Positions 45,310 through 53,814 of a stretch of DNA of 64,000 nt are shown one piece after another. Source of the stretch: an uncultured Chloroflexus sp. Its GTDB lineage: Bacteria; Chloroflexota; Chloroflexia; Chloroflexales; Chloroflexaceae. The notes beneath the pieces are model-generated. The model was not told the origin of the DNA and made no database searches. It was given only the letters and a program-made list of their open reading frames with translations. Made by a program: the position numbers and the translations under genes. Within the stretch, counting starts at the first letter, position 1; each line of letters begins with the position of its first letter. The DNA is taken from assembly GCF_937129525.1 (NCBI RefSeq), contig NZ_CAKZNK010000050.1:54037-118036 (forward strand), in the 5' to 3' direction.

Positions 45310-45408
45310 TGATATTCACATATCCTTGCGAATTTCTACCGTAAACCGGCTACAATAGAGCAGGTGATTGCGCGATGTTTTTGCCGCTCCCAGGTTCAAG
45401 GAGTTTTC

Positions 45409-46017
45409 ATGGAAGTTGAAGCAAAATACAAGGTGAACGCCGCCGACCTCGATCGTCTGGCCACATTGCAGGCAATCGGGCACTACACACTGCGCACTTT
45501 GGACGGCGAGCGACAACGCAACGTGTACTACGATAGCGCCGATGGCCGGTTGGCCGCCGCGCGTTTTGGGTTGCGCGTTCGTCAGATCGGTCAACGTTCG
45601 TTTGTTACGCTCAAAGGGCCGGCCCGGATCGACGAACACGGCATTCACCATCGGGCTGAGTTCGAATTTCCCGGCGACGATCCCAATCCGGCGCATTGGC
45701 CGGAGGGTCCCGCTCGCGATCTGGCCCAGGCGCTGTTGTTGGGTGCGCCACTGCGCCCGTTGTTGACGATCGAGACGAATCGTCGGATTATTCATGCTGC
45801 GCGCGATGGGCAGGATCGGGTGGAATTGTGTCTTGATCGCGGTACCATCTATGCCGGCAAAAGGCAAGCGCCGATTTGCGAACTCGAACTCGAAGTATTA
45901 CCCGCAGGATCGGTCTACGATCTGACCGAGCTGGCGCAGGCCTTGCGAGCATTGATCAAGCTTACGCCCGAACGGCAAAGCAAGCTCGAACGGGGGATGC
46001 TATTATTGCAGCAGTAG
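45409..46017 (+). CDS. CYTH-domain triphosphate-binding protein
   Basis: A 202-residue protein with the CYTH fold. It starts MEVEAKYKV, carrying the ExExK signature, and has VYYDSADGRLAAARFGLRVRQIG, SFVTLKGPARID, RRIIHAARDG, and ELELEVLPAGS. These line the triphosphate tunnel with basic and acidic residues. Family members include inorganic triphosphatases and thiamine triphosphatases. The CHAD protein gene follows 165 bases later on the same strand, which suggests a role with polyphosphate. AAGGAG precedes the ATG; a longer frame starts 15 codons upstream but has no such site. Confidence 0.93.
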   Translation: MEVEAKYKVNAADLDRLATLQAIGHYTLRTLDGERQRNVYYDSADGRLAAARFGLRVRQIGQRSFVTLKGPARIDEHGIHHRAEFEFPGDDPNPAHWPEGPARDLAQALLLGAPLRPLLTIETNRRIIHAARDGQDRVELCLDRGTIYAGKRQAPICELELEVLPAGSVYDLTELAQALRALIKLTPERQSKLERGMLLLQQ

Positions 46018-46182
46018 GGTCTGGTTTTGGCATCGGTTGTGGCAGTGTACAGACACGGTGAGCGGAATCCGAAACGCATCGATGTCAGCCTGGGCCAGAC
46101 ATTGATACCGGGTTGGGATCAGAGGTTATTGCGCGCAAGAGCTTTATTGTCCTTGCCCAGATCTTGAGAGAGTGAGGTGTTT

Positions 46183-47676
46183 ATGACACAGATCTCCCAT
46201 CTCGCTGGCTACGTCGAAACCCTGCTCGCCCAATACCAGGTTGACCATGCGCATGCCCGCCAGGTCGCCGACCATGCATTGACATTGTTCGATGCTCTGG
46301 CCGGATCGCGTAAGTGGCCTGATGGGGCTCGCGATCTGGTTGAAGCCGGCGCGTTATTGCACAACGTTGGTCTGACCACCGATCCTCCCGAACATCATCT
46401 GGTGGGGCGCGACATCATCTTTCATCACGAGTTGGGTGACGAGTCTGATCAGGCGATTTTGGCTGCTATTGTCGCGCTCCATCGGCGCAAACCGCGCGCT
46501 GCGCTTGAACCGGCAGTATTGTGCCTTAATTCTCGCAAGCGGAAACTGGCGCTGGAACTGGCGGCGATTGTGCGGGTCGCCGATGGTTTCGATTACAGTC
46601 AGTCGCAAACCACCCAGGTCAAAGTGACGGCGAGCAATGGTCGGCTTAGCTTGCTGGCGATTGGTCCACATGCGGCGGTTGACAGCGAACGGGCATTGGC
46701 CAAGGCCGATCTGTGGGAACGGGTTATCGGGCCGCGTCCTGAGGTGATTGTGCAAAGTGAAGGAACGGTAGTGGAGCCGCTGGCTGGCGAGGAGGAGCCG
46801 GTTGAGCGATTGGAGTACTGGTACGCTTCCGGGAACGTCTCCTTCGCCGAAGCAGGTCGAGTCGCGTTACGCCGCCAACTGCGGCGTTTACAACAGACGG
46901 CGCGCGCGGTAAAGGCCGACGAAACTATTGAAGCAGTGCATGATCTGCGGGTCGCTACCCGGCGGATTCGGGCTGCCCTGCGGCTGCTCGAACCGGTTGC
47001 GCCGGCGAAAGCGGCGCGGCGGGCAACAGAGATTGTGCGTGAGCTGGCCCGGGAAGCCAGCGCTACGCGCGATCGTGATGTGCTGCTTAACGACATAGCT
47101 CAGCGCAATTTCAGCGGGATAACGCCGGTCGTTGAGGCGCTCCGCGCCGAGCGCGCGCAAGCCCATACAACGCTGGTTGAGCATCTGGAGAGCAAACGAT
47201 ACGATCGCGATATGCGCGTCCTGGCTCGCCTGGCCTGTTATGCTGCCGGATGGGACAATGAACCGCGGATAAAAGATCGCGCCGGCAGTATGCTGTACGC
47301 GCACTACGAGGCATTGCGCGCCTACGACCGCAATGGTTTGCCGGAAGACGAGGCGACACTGCATGCCATGCGCATTGCCGGCAAGCGGTTTCGCTATGCG
47401 CTTGAGTTGCTAAACGATATTGCCGGCGAGCGGTTAGGCGAGCTACTTAACCCGCTTATCGACTTTCAAGACCATCTCGGCGCGCTCAACGACATTAGCG
47501 TTGCCCGTGGCCTGCTGGCCCCACACACCGAACGAGCGTCGGAGGCAGTCGCAGCCTATTTGTCGGCGCGTGAAGCCGAATGGAATGCGCTACGCGCCGG
47601 GTTGCCGGAATGCTGGAGCCGGCTGGTCAGCGCTGACTACCGGCGCACTCTGCTCGCCGTAATCGGCGATCTCTGA
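46183..47676 (+). CDS. HD-like and CHAD domain protein
   Basis: A 497-residue protein. The N-terminal third (about residues 1-200) resembles the HD region of Ppx/GppA phosphatases, with GALLHNVGLTTDPPEHHLVGRDI and ALELAAIVRVADGFDYS. The metal-binding HD pair is HN here. The C-terminal half is a CHAD domain: KADETIEAVHDLRVATRRIRAALRLLEPV, RDRDVLLND, HAMRIAGKRFRYALELL, and DFQDHLGALNDISVA, with the many arginines and histidines that bind polyphosphate. It is likely to bind polyphosphate granules; hydrolysis of phosphate by the HD part is doubtful. The start follows GAGGTGTTT. Its last 40 bases overlap the convergent YwaF-like gene. Confidence 0.9.
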   Translation: MTQISHLAGYVETLLAQYQVDHAHARQVADHALTLFDALAGSRKWPDGARDLVEAGALLHNVGLTTDPPEHHLVGRDIIFHHELGDESDQAILAAIVALHRRKPRAALEPAVLCLNSRKRKLALELAAIVRVADGFDYSQSQTTQVKVTASNGRLSLLAIGPHAAVDSERALAKADLWERVIGPRPEVIVQSEGTVVEPLAGEEEPVERLEYWYASGNVSFAEAGRVALRRQLRRLQQTARAVKADETIEAVHDLRVATRRIRAALRLLEPVAPAKAARRATEIVRELAREASATRDRDVLLNDIAQRNFSGITPVVEALRAERAQAHTTLVEHLESKRYDRDMRVLARLACYAAGWDNEPRIKDRAGSMLYAHYEALRAYDRNGLPEDEATLHAMRIAGKRFRYALELLNDIAGERLGELLNPLIDFQDHLGALNDISVARGLLAPHTERASEAVAAYLSAREAEWNALRAGLPECWSRLVSADYRRTLLAVIGDL

Positions 47677-48386
47677 AACCGATCGGCTAGCGCAAATGGC
47701 AGGTAGAGCAGGAGGATTGTCGCGATTCCGATCACTTCCATCCAGATGATGTAGATTGGCCATGGCCCGAGCAGATCGAGCAGACTGGGAGTGTACGGTT
47801 TACGCGAGAGAAAGAGGTAGTTGCTGTCGAGCAACCAGTTGATCACACCAACCACAGCCATCAGGATATTGGCGCCGATAATGACTCGCCCCACCGATCC
47901 CCAGGTGGGGCGATACCCTTCCAGCGCAATCATCGTCAGCGCCGCCAGAACGATGCCGCCGTGGGAAATGAAGCTCTGGAAGGCGCGAAAATGGGGAAAG
48001 CCGTACACTCCGATGTCGGGGGTGAGCAATGCCTGTAACGCGCCGCCGATACCCATGAAGTAAGCGAATTCGAAGATACGATAACTGCGGATGATCAGCA
48101 TTGCGACGCTCAACCAGGTAAACAGCGTACAAAGGTGCAAAGGCAGCATGTACTGAATTGACCATAACCCATGCACCCAAAACCAGAGGTTGTACGCTAG
48201 CTCGTTTACTGCCAGTATAGCAGCCAGCGCGTAACGCCAGTAACGACCGGCTGTGGTTGAGAGCTTGCGCCCTGGGCCGAGCATCCAGCCGCAGGCCACT
48301 GCGACACATGCCAGCGCGATGAAATGCGGTGGACTGAAGAGGATGAACGGCGGCCCATTCCAGGACAAACCAAATATGTCTGCCAT
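47637..48386 (-). CDS. TIGR02206/YwaF-like integral membrane protein
   Basis: A 249-residue protein with about seven hydrophobic segments. The family landmarks are FSPPHFIALACVAVA, LPLHLCTLFTWLSVAML, FAYFMGIGGALQALLTPDI, FQSFISHGGIVLAALTM, and the terminal GPWPIYIIWMEVIGIATILLLYLPF. The role is unknown. It is read towards the CHAD gene, with a 40-base overlap of coding ends. Confidence 0.85.
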   Translation of the reverse strand: MADIFGLSWNGPPFILFSPPHFIALACVAVACGWMLGPGRKLSTTAGRYWRYALAAILAVNELAYNLWFWVHGLWSIQYMLPLHLCTLFTWLSVAMLIIRSYRIFEFAYFMGIGGALQALLTPDIGVYGFPHFRAFQSFISHGGIVLAALTMIALEGYRPTWGSVGRVIIGANILMAVVGVINWLLDSNYLFLSRKPYTPSLLDLLGPWPIYIIWMEVIGIATILLLYLPFALADRFQRSPITASRVRR

Positions 48387-48493
48387 ATGGTACCCGCTCC
48401 TCTATGGTAATCTGGTGTTGCTGTTATAGATCCATAATATCAGATTCCCGCCGGTAACGAATAGGCGAGGGGCGAGGGGCGAGAGGCGATAAG

Positions 48494-48810
48494 AATCATC
48501 CCTCTGCGTTCTCTGCGGCCTCTGCGGTTGGATAGGCGATAGGCGATAGCCGATAGCCGATAAGCAATCATCCCTCTGCGGTTCAATAGCCGATAGGCGA
48601 GAGGCAATCGTTGCGTGTTGCAGGTAGCGGCGGGCGGGGAGGGGGTAGGGGCGAAGCGGCGCTTCGCCCCTACAATCTGTGGCTGGATCAATAACCGATC
48701 GGCGATAACCAATCATCCCTCTGCGTTCTCTGCGGCCTCTGCGGTTGGATCAATAGCCGATAGGTGAGAGGCGATAGGCAATCATCCCTCTGCGTTCTCT
48801 GCGGTAGGAT
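48494..48810. repeat. Four copies of an intergenic repeat unit (AATCATCCCTCTGCG type)
   Basis: Copies start at 48494, 48566, 48711 and 48780. The first and third are 40 bases and identical in the core (ATCCCTCTGCGTTCTCTGCGG then CCTCTGCGGTTGGAT); the other two are shorter. Interspersed are CGATAGGCGA/CGATAGCCGA short units. There is no coding signal, and the frames through the repeats are artefacts. Confidence 0.8.
48645..48673. repeat. Perfect palindromic hairpin element
   Basis: Thirteen-base arms GTAGGGGCGAAGC and its complement flank the loop GGC. The element sits inside the repeat-rich spacer before groES. Its form resembles short palindromic repetitive elements spread in many Chloroflexota and cyanobacterial genomes. 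Confidence 0.75.
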
Positions 48811-48835
48811 TGCCCGATCGTAAGGTTGCTCGTGG

Positions 48836-48862
48836 CTAGCACTCGTCTGCGATGAGTGCTAA
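48836..48862. promoter_or_regulatory. CIRCE operator 1 (HrcA site)
   Basis: CTAGCACTC, a nine-base spacer, then GAGTGCTAA; one mismatch from the CIRCE consensus (TTAGCACTC-N9-GAGTGCTAA). It lies just upstream of the groES promoter. HrcA binds such sites to repress chaperone genes until heat shock. Confidence 0.92.
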
Positions 48863-48869
48863 CATTGAC

Positions 48870-48898
48870 TTGACAAACCGCCCGATCTTGTGTACTAT
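48870..48898 (+). promoter_or_regulatory. groES-groEL promoter
   Basis: TTGACA (48870-48875) and TACTAT (48893-48898) are separated by 17 bases, a near-perfect sigma-70 type promoter. It is placed between two CIRCE operators, eight bases after the first and eleven before the second. Confidence 0.85.
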
Positions 48899-48908
48899 TA
48901 CCAGCGGA

Positions 48909-48935
48909 TTAGCACTCTTGAAATGACAGTGCTAA
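48909..48935. promoter_or_regulatory. CIRCE operator 2 (HrcA site)
   Basis: TTAGCACTC, a nine-base spacer, then CAGTGCTAA; a single mismatch from consensus. It begins eleven bases after the -10 box, so it overlaps or immediately follows the transcription start. A repressor here would block initiation or early elongation. Confidence 0.9.
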
Positions 48936-48991
48936 CCAGTGGAACCTTCGCAAACCGTTGGAATTGTATTACCGAACGGAGGATAGCAGCT

Positions 48992-49294
48992 ATGGCGGAT
49001 TTCCGCATCCGACCTCTTGGCGACCGTGTGGTGGTCAAGCCGGTTGAGCGTGAAGAGAAGACCAAGACCGGTATTTTCCTGCCCGATACCGCCAGCAAAG
49101 AGCGCCCTATGGAGGGCACGGTGCTGGCGGTTGGCGAGGGTCGTCGGGATGACGACGGCAAGCTGATCCCGATGAGTGTCAAGGTTGGCGATCGGGTGAT
49201 CTTCGCCAAGTACAGCGGCACCGAGTTCAAGCTTGATGATGTCGAGTATCTGATCCTGGCGGAAAAAGACATTCTGGGCATCGTTCAGGAGTAG
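48992..49294 (+). CDS. groES: Co-chaperonin GroES
   Basis: The heptameric lid of the GroEL chamber. The 100-residue protein reads [47 protein letters not shown], with the mobile loop that contacts GroEL, and ends [26 protein letters not shown]. Length and motifs are typical. The ATG (MADFRIR) follows ACGGAGGATA; the open frame extends further upstream into the CIRCE region and is not coding there. It is followed 47 bases later by groEL. Confidence 0.98.
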   Translation: MADFRIRPLGDRVVVKPVEREEKTKTGIFLPDTASKERPMEGTVLAVGEGRRDDDGKLIPMSVKVGDRVIFAKYSGTEFKLDDVEYLILAEKDILGIVQE

Positions 49295-49341
49295 CAACCT
49301 CGCGCTAATGGCGCTATTCTCAGTGGAGGATTATAGATCCT

Positions 49342-50982
49342 ATGCCAAAGCAGTTGTATTTCAACGAAGAAGCGCGCCGCGCGCTCAAGCGGGGCGTCGA
49401 TCTGGTAGCCGACGCAGTTAAGACCACCCTTGGCCCCCGTGGCCGCAACGTGGCGATCGACAAGAAGTTTGGTTCGCCGACGGTGACCCACGACGGCGTG
49501 ACCGTGGCGAAGGAGATCGATCTGAAGGATCCCTTCGAGAACATGGGCGCGCAGTTGCTCAAGGAGGCGGCCACCAAGACCAACGACGTTGCCGGTGACG
49601 GCACCACGACTGCTACCGTGTTGGCTCAGGCGATCGTGACCGAGGGCTTGAAGGTAGTGGCGGCGGGCGCCAATGCGATGCTGCTCAAGCGTGGTCTCGA
49701 CCGCGGCGCCGAGGCGCTGGTTGCGGCAATCAAGGCTAGCGCAGTTCCGGTGCGTGACCGCGCCGACATTGCTCATGTGGCGACCAACTCGGCTGCCGAT
49801 AGCGAAATCGGTGAGCTGATCGCTGAAGTGATGGAAAAGGTCGGCAAGGATGGCGTGATCACGGTCGAAGAGTCGAAGGGTGTCACCTTCGAGAAGGAAT
49901 ACACCGAGGGTATGCAGTTCGACCGTGGCTACATCTCGGGCTACATGGTGACCAACGTCGAGCGGCAGGAGGCTGAGCTTGACGATCCCTATATCCTGAT
50001 TACCGACAAGAAGATCAGCAGCATTCAGGAAATCCTGCCCGTCCTCGAGAAGGTGTTGCAGGTGACCAAGAACTTCGTCATCATCGCCGAAGACGTTGAT
50101 GGCGAAGCCCTGGCGACGCTGGTGGTCAACAAGCTGCGCGGCACGATCAATGCGCTGGCGGTGAAGGCGCCTGGCTTCGGCGACCGCCGCAAGGCGATGT
50201 TGCAGGACATTGCGATCCTCACCGGTGGCACCGTGATCAGCGAGGAGATTGGCCGCAAGCTCGATAGCGCGACGATCGAGGATCTGGGCCGCGCTCGCAA
50301 GGTGATCGCGACCAAGGATGACACCACCATCATCGAAGGCCGCGGCGATGAGGCGGCAATCCGCGCCCGCATCGAGCAGATCCGCGCCCAGATTGCCACC
50401 ACTACCAGCGACTTCGATCGCGAGAAGCTGCAAGAGCGCCTGGCCAAGCTCGCCGGTGGCGTGGCCGTGATCAAGGTCGGCGCCGCGACCGAGCCTGAGC
50501 TGAAGGAGAAGAAGCACCGGGTTGAGGACGCGCTGAGCGCGACCCGCGCTGCCGTCGAAGAGGGTATTGTCCCCGGTGGTGGCGTGGCTCTGATCAACGC
50601 TATCCCGGCCCTCGACAACGTGCAGGTGGCCCACGAGGATGAGAAGGTCGGTCTGCAAATCCTGCGCCGCGCCCTCGAAGAGCCGCTGCGCATTCTGGCC
50701 CGCAACGCCGGTGAGGATGGTTCGGTCATTATCGCCAACGTCCGCCGCATGCAAGAGGAAAAGGGTGACAAGACCATCGGTTACAACGTGCTGACCGGTC
50801 AATATGGCAGCATGATCGAGCAGGGCATCATCGATCCGGTGAAGGTGACCCGCAGCGCCGTGCAGAACGCGGTCTCGATTGCGGGGATGATCCTGACGAC
50901 CGAGGCTCTGATCACTGACATCCCTGAGGAGAAGCCGGCGGCTGGCGCTGGCGCCGGTATGGGTGGCGGCATGGACTTCTAA
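49342..50982 (+). CDS. groEL: Chaperonin GroEL
   Basis: ATP-driven folding chamber protein, 546 residues. It opens [42 protein letters not shown] and includes the ATP-binding [52 protein letters not shown] and the GALKRSIEEGIV-type stretch ([16 protein letters not shown]). It ends in the usual Gly-Met tail [12 protein letters not shown]. All catalytic regions look intact. A 505-codon open frame runs on the other strand across it and is a shadow. Regulation is by the two CIRCE sites ahead of groES. Confidence 0.99.
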   Translation: MPKQLYFNEEARRALKRGVDLVADAVKTTLGPRGRNVAIDKKFGSPTVTHDGVTVAKEIDLKDPFENMGAQLLKEAATKTNDVAGDGTTTATVLAQAIVTEGLKVVAAGANAMLLKRGLDRGAEALVAAIKASAVPVRDRADIAHVATNSAADSEIGELIAEVMEKVGKDGVITVEESKGVTFEKEYTEGMQFDRGYISGYMVTNVERQEAELDDPYILITDKKISSIQEILPVLEKVLQVTKNFVIIAEDVDGEALATLVVNKLRGTINALAVKAPGFGDRRKAMLQDIAILTGGTVISEEIGRKLDSATIEDLGRARKVIATKDDTTIIEGRGDEAAIRARIEQIRAQIATTTSDFDREKLQERLAKLAGGVAVIKVGAATEPELKEKKHRVEDALSATRAAVEEGIVPGGGVALINAIPALDNVQVAHEDEKVGLQILRRALEEPLRILARNAGEDGSVIIANVRRMQEEKGDKTIGYNVLTGQYGSMIEQGIIDPVKVTRSAVQNAVSIAGMILTTEALITDIPEEKPAAGAGAGMGGGMDF

Positions 50983-51005
50983 GCCGTCGGGTTGCGTCGG
51001 CTGTT

Positions 51006-51031
51006 ACGGGGCGGCCATCGAGCCGCCCCGT
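51006..51031 (+). terminator. Terminator of the groES-groEL operon
   Basis: Perfect ten-base arms ACGGGGCGGC and complement around a six-base loop, followed by TTGCATG. It begins 24 bases after the groEL stop, at the point where the next gene converges. Confidence 0.75.
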
Positions 51032-51042
51032 TTGCATGCCGG

Positions 51043-51867
51043 TCAATTATTCTGGCGAGAAACACCGTCAGCGTCGGCAACGAGCGCAAGAATTTCGTCG
51101 ATTGTCTGCGCAACCGGGCGCGCAAGCGTAAACCAGACTGTACTTACCGGCGCGGCAAAGGTCTGCTCAAGCGCCGCAATCGTCTGCCGACGCCGGCGCT
51201 CGACTCGCGCCGGATCGGCGTAACTATCATCCGCCTGCTCGCTAGCGCCGAAATCATCAACGACTACGATCCGATCCGGCGCGGCGCGCAATCCGGCCTG
51301 CACCCGCTGCCAGAAGAGCGGTTCGGCCTTTGCGACACCAAGTTCCGCCGAATTGGCAATCAGTGCCATTGGCGGCGCAACGAGCGCATTGCGTCGCCGA
51401 CGCGCAATGCGCCCATTGCGGAGCTGCAAAGACAACGCTGCCCAGCCCAGCTTTGCCATCTGGCGGGCAATCTGTCTGGTAGCTTCGACATAATGATCGG
51501 TGGCGATCAGCGTGATTGCGCGGGGATCGGCGCGGAGCGCAGCGAACAGCCGCTGCCAGGCCGGATCGATCTCCGACGCTGCCATGTAAGACTGGACAAA
51601 GCGGGCCGCCCTGCGCGCAGCCAGCGTTGCCGCAACGCCCCGCGCCTCCAGCCAGCGCGCCAACAAGCCCTTTAGCCCGATCTGAGTGGAACTGCCCTCG
51701 ATCCAGGTCGGCCCAACGACTTCATCCCAATACCGGGCAACATCAATTCCAAGCGTCCACAGTCCGGCATCTCGCAAAGCGGCCTCCAGGCGAGCCGGCG
51801 CGCCGAAACGAACCGCTTCCAGGCTGAGAGTGCCGGAAAAATCGAGAATGAGCAGAATCTTTTTCAT
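51043..51867 (-). CDS. HAD-superfamily-like hydrolase with altered motif I
   Basis: A 274-residue protein resembling a haloacid-dehalogenase-fold phosphatase. Motif I is LILDFSGTLS, where the family has DxDGT; the acid/base aspartate is Ser11 here. Motif II may be IATDHYVEATR. The lysine lies in GVAKAEPLFWQRV, and motif IV is in RIVVVDDFGASEQADDSY. Without the second motif I aspartate, normal phosphatase activity is doubtful; some HAD relatives with that change act as dehalogenases or non-hydrolytic enzymes. The start (MKKILLILDF) is chosen since the upstream frame has no coding character. It is convergent with groEL. Confidence 0.7.
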   Translation of the reverse strand: MKKILLILDFSGTLSLEAVRFGAPARLEAALRDAGLWTLGIDVARYWDEVVGPTWIEGSSTQIGLKGLLARWLEARGVAATLAARRAARFVQSYMAASEIDPAWQRLFAALRADPRAITLIATDHYVEATRQIARQMAKLGWAALSLQLRNGRIARRRRNALVAPPMALIANSAELGVAKAEPLFWQRVQAGLRAAPDRIVVVDDFGASEQADDSYADPARVERRRRQTIAALEQTFAAPVSTVWFTLARPVAQTIDEILALVADADGVSRQNN

Positions 51868-52026
51868 ACCTGCGCCAGCATTGAACGAGATCGCGCGGTA
51901 ACGATTCGTTACCGGTAAAGCGCCAACTGCTTCCTGTTCATGGTACTCGAAACAGGCTCTATCGAGATACAATGCGGCGCGCGGTATTACCATGCCGGTT
52001 GACGCGCGACAACACCCGCCATCGAT

Positions 52027-52054
52027 TGACACATACTCCAAATTGTGTATAATA
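52027..52054 (+). promoter_or_regulatory. tRNA-Gly promoter
   Basis: TTGACA (52027-52032) and TATAAT (52049-52054) are spaced by 16 bases. The mature tRNA starts 15 bases after the -10 box. Confidence 0.75.
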
Positions 52055-52068
52055 GCGAGCGTGCCGCG

Positions 52069-52143
52069 CGGGAGTGGCTCAGTTGGTAGAGCGACACCTT
52101 GCCAAGGTGTAGGTCGCGGGTTCGAATCCCGTCTCCCGCTCCA
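52069..52143 (+). tRNA. tRNA-Gly (anticodon GCC)
   Basis: A full cloverleaf: acceptor stem GCGGGAG paired with CTCCCGC, D-arm GCTCAGTTGGTAGAGC, anticodon stem ACACC/GGTGT with loop TTGCCAA, and T-arm GCGGGTTCGAATCCCGT. The CCA end is encoded. It decodes GGC and GGT. No intron is present. Confidence 0.97.
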
Positions 52144-52257
52144 ATTCCTCCCAATCTTTCTTCCCCATTCGTAGTATTGAAACTATTCGAAGAGTGAGAA
52201 CTGCGGCGCAATGCGCGCTGTGAAGGGTTGGTAGCAGGGGAGGATCCTTCTTCTCAC

Positions 52258-53730
52258 TTATGTTGTCGATGTCGGGTTATCGTCGGTGATCCTGCTCTGA
52301 TAAACAAGTTCACGCAGCTCGTCATCACTGAGGCTGTCAAAGAACGGTTCCTGCTGAAGCATCTCGCGCAAACGTTCATACTCCTTGCTGCGGAGCTCAT
52401 CACGCAATTCTGGAGGGGCAGATGTGCTGCCAGGTAAACCCAGTATACTACTTTCGATGTGGCGCAGGAGCATTGGGTCGCGCGCGATCCGATCGTAGAG
52501 GACGGCAAATCCTGTTTGTATGATGGTCAGCTTTGCGATCAGTCCCACCCGTGTTTGGCGACCATAGGCGCGATCGAGCATGAGATGCAGGCGAAAGATA
52601 TTGAAGCTTCGCTTGACTTTACGTGGATTGCGAATCAGACCGACGGTCATTAAATTAGCAACTTGATCAATCTCTTGATCATCCAAACCTTCTACCTTTG
52701 CCTTTTTTAGTTGTTTTTGCAAGAAGCCCTTGATAACCTGTGGCGCCAGTGGCGGTAAAGTAAACGGTATCTGAACAATCTTCTCCAGGTAATCGCGCTC
52801 AGCAACCGGAAAGGGGGCGGTTGCATTCGTTTCGCCAAGGGCGAAATCCTTATAGTGAACGCGGATACCACGTTCGATAATTTCGCGATCAACTCCGATC
52901 ACAAACACACACCCCGGTATGTCAAGAAAGACCTTAATCGACTCTAGCACCCCAATAGCCTGTTCTGGCAAGCAACGGTCGAGATCGTCGATGAAAAGCA
53001 CCAGTTTTCGATCGAGGTCGGTAACTAATTCCTTTATCAGTTTTTTCAGTTTTTCGTAAAACTGTTCGAGTGATTGTATCTTTTCACGATAGATACGAGT
53101 GTGTTCACGTTGAAAAAGATCTAATATATTTGTCGTATAGCCTTCATCACCTGCCTGCTCACCGCTCGTTGCAAATGCGGCCATGATGTTACCTAAGACT
53201 GGCATATATTGAAAGCCAGCATGAATCAGCATGTTAACTATTAGCTTTCCGGCCTGATCCCAGCGAAACTGAATTTCACCTGGCTCCTCCTGCTCTACAC
53301 TAATGTAGAGACAGGCGATGAGATCGTCGAGCTGACGGTTAATATCAGTGCGAGCCTCTTGCAAGCGCTCCAGCTCGGATGTTGCTCGCGCATTAAGTTT
53401 GCAGTATTCGCGTAGCCAGCCATCATCGTACCGGACTCGCTCACGGAGTGCCTCGACGACGCACAGTAATAGCGTCCGCCAGAGCGCATCTTGCTGCGCA
53501 TAGCGCCACGCATCGAACCAGACAGTGACGCATTTCGTATAATCCAGTTTCTCCAGGATCATGCGCATCATGCTGGTTTTACCGCTTCCCCAGGGGCCGT
53601 AAATGCCAATGGTCAGCGGTGTGTCAGCTTGTTGAGCATCTTGAATGATCTTTGTGAGTGTTTTGATCGCCGGGTCAAAACCCAGTTCGTCTTCGGTCGC
53701 CGGCAAGTCGCCATAACCGACTGATGGCAT
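52258..53730 (-). CDS. KAP-family P-loop NTPase
   Basis: A 490-residue NTPase. Walker A is IGIYGPWGSGKTSMM and Walker B is KLVLFIDDLDRCLPEQAIGVLESIKVFL, with FVIGVDREII after it, the standard KAP layout. A single hydrophobic stretch (LIVNMLIHAGFQYMPVLGNIMAAFA) lies between the two. The C-terminal third is helical and ends in an acidic tail. KAP proteins are membrane-associated and are found in accessory and anti-phage settings. The ATG taken is 12 bases after GGAG; an upstream TTG is unlikely. It follows the AAA-FGE gene by 84 bases on the same strand, and both genes seem richer in A and T than their surroundings. Confidence 0.88.
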   Translation of the reverse strand: MPSVGYGDLPATEDELGFDPAIKTLTKIIQDAQQADTPLTIGIYGPWGSGKTSMMRMILEKLDYTKCVTVWFDAWRYAQQDALWRTLLLCVVEALRERVRYDDGWLREYCKLNARATSELERLQEARTDINRQLDDLIACLYISVEQEEPGEIQFRWDQAGKLIVNMLIHAGFQYMPVLGNIMAAFATSGEQAGDEGYTTNILDLFQREHTRIYREKIQSLEQFYEKLKKLIKELVTDLDRKLVLFIDDLDRCLPEQAIGVLESIKVFLDIPGCVFVIGVDREIIERGIRVHYKDFALGETNATAPFPVAERDYLEKIVQIPFTLPPLAPQVIKGFLQKQLKKAKVEGLDDQEIDQVANLMTVGLIRNPRKVKRSFNIFRLHLMLDRAYGRQTRVGLIAKLTIIQTGFAVLYDRIARDPMLLRHIESSILGLPGSTSAPPELRDELRSKEYERLREMLQQEPFFDSLSDDELRELVYQSRITDDNPTSTT

Positions 53731-53814
53731 AGTGTGTACTTTCTCCGACAATTACAAATAAGAGCTGCTATTGTATTGCGAGAGAATATGTTTACACCGT
53801 GCATCTTTTGCGCC

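Noticed and set aside
48402..48716. Minus-strand frames of 90-104 codons before groES
   Set aside because: They run through intergenic repeats; their residues (YRLS...) are translations of the CGATAGGCGATA units.
49285..50802. A 505-codon open frame on the minus strand across groES/groEL
   Set aside because: It is the antisense shadow of groEL; codon bias of the plus strand produces it, and it has no ribosome site or recognisable domain.
52069..52143. Integrated element using tRNA-Gly as attachment site
   Set aside because: No repeat of the tRNA 3' end and no integrase gene was found before the signalling cluster at 56.4 kb.
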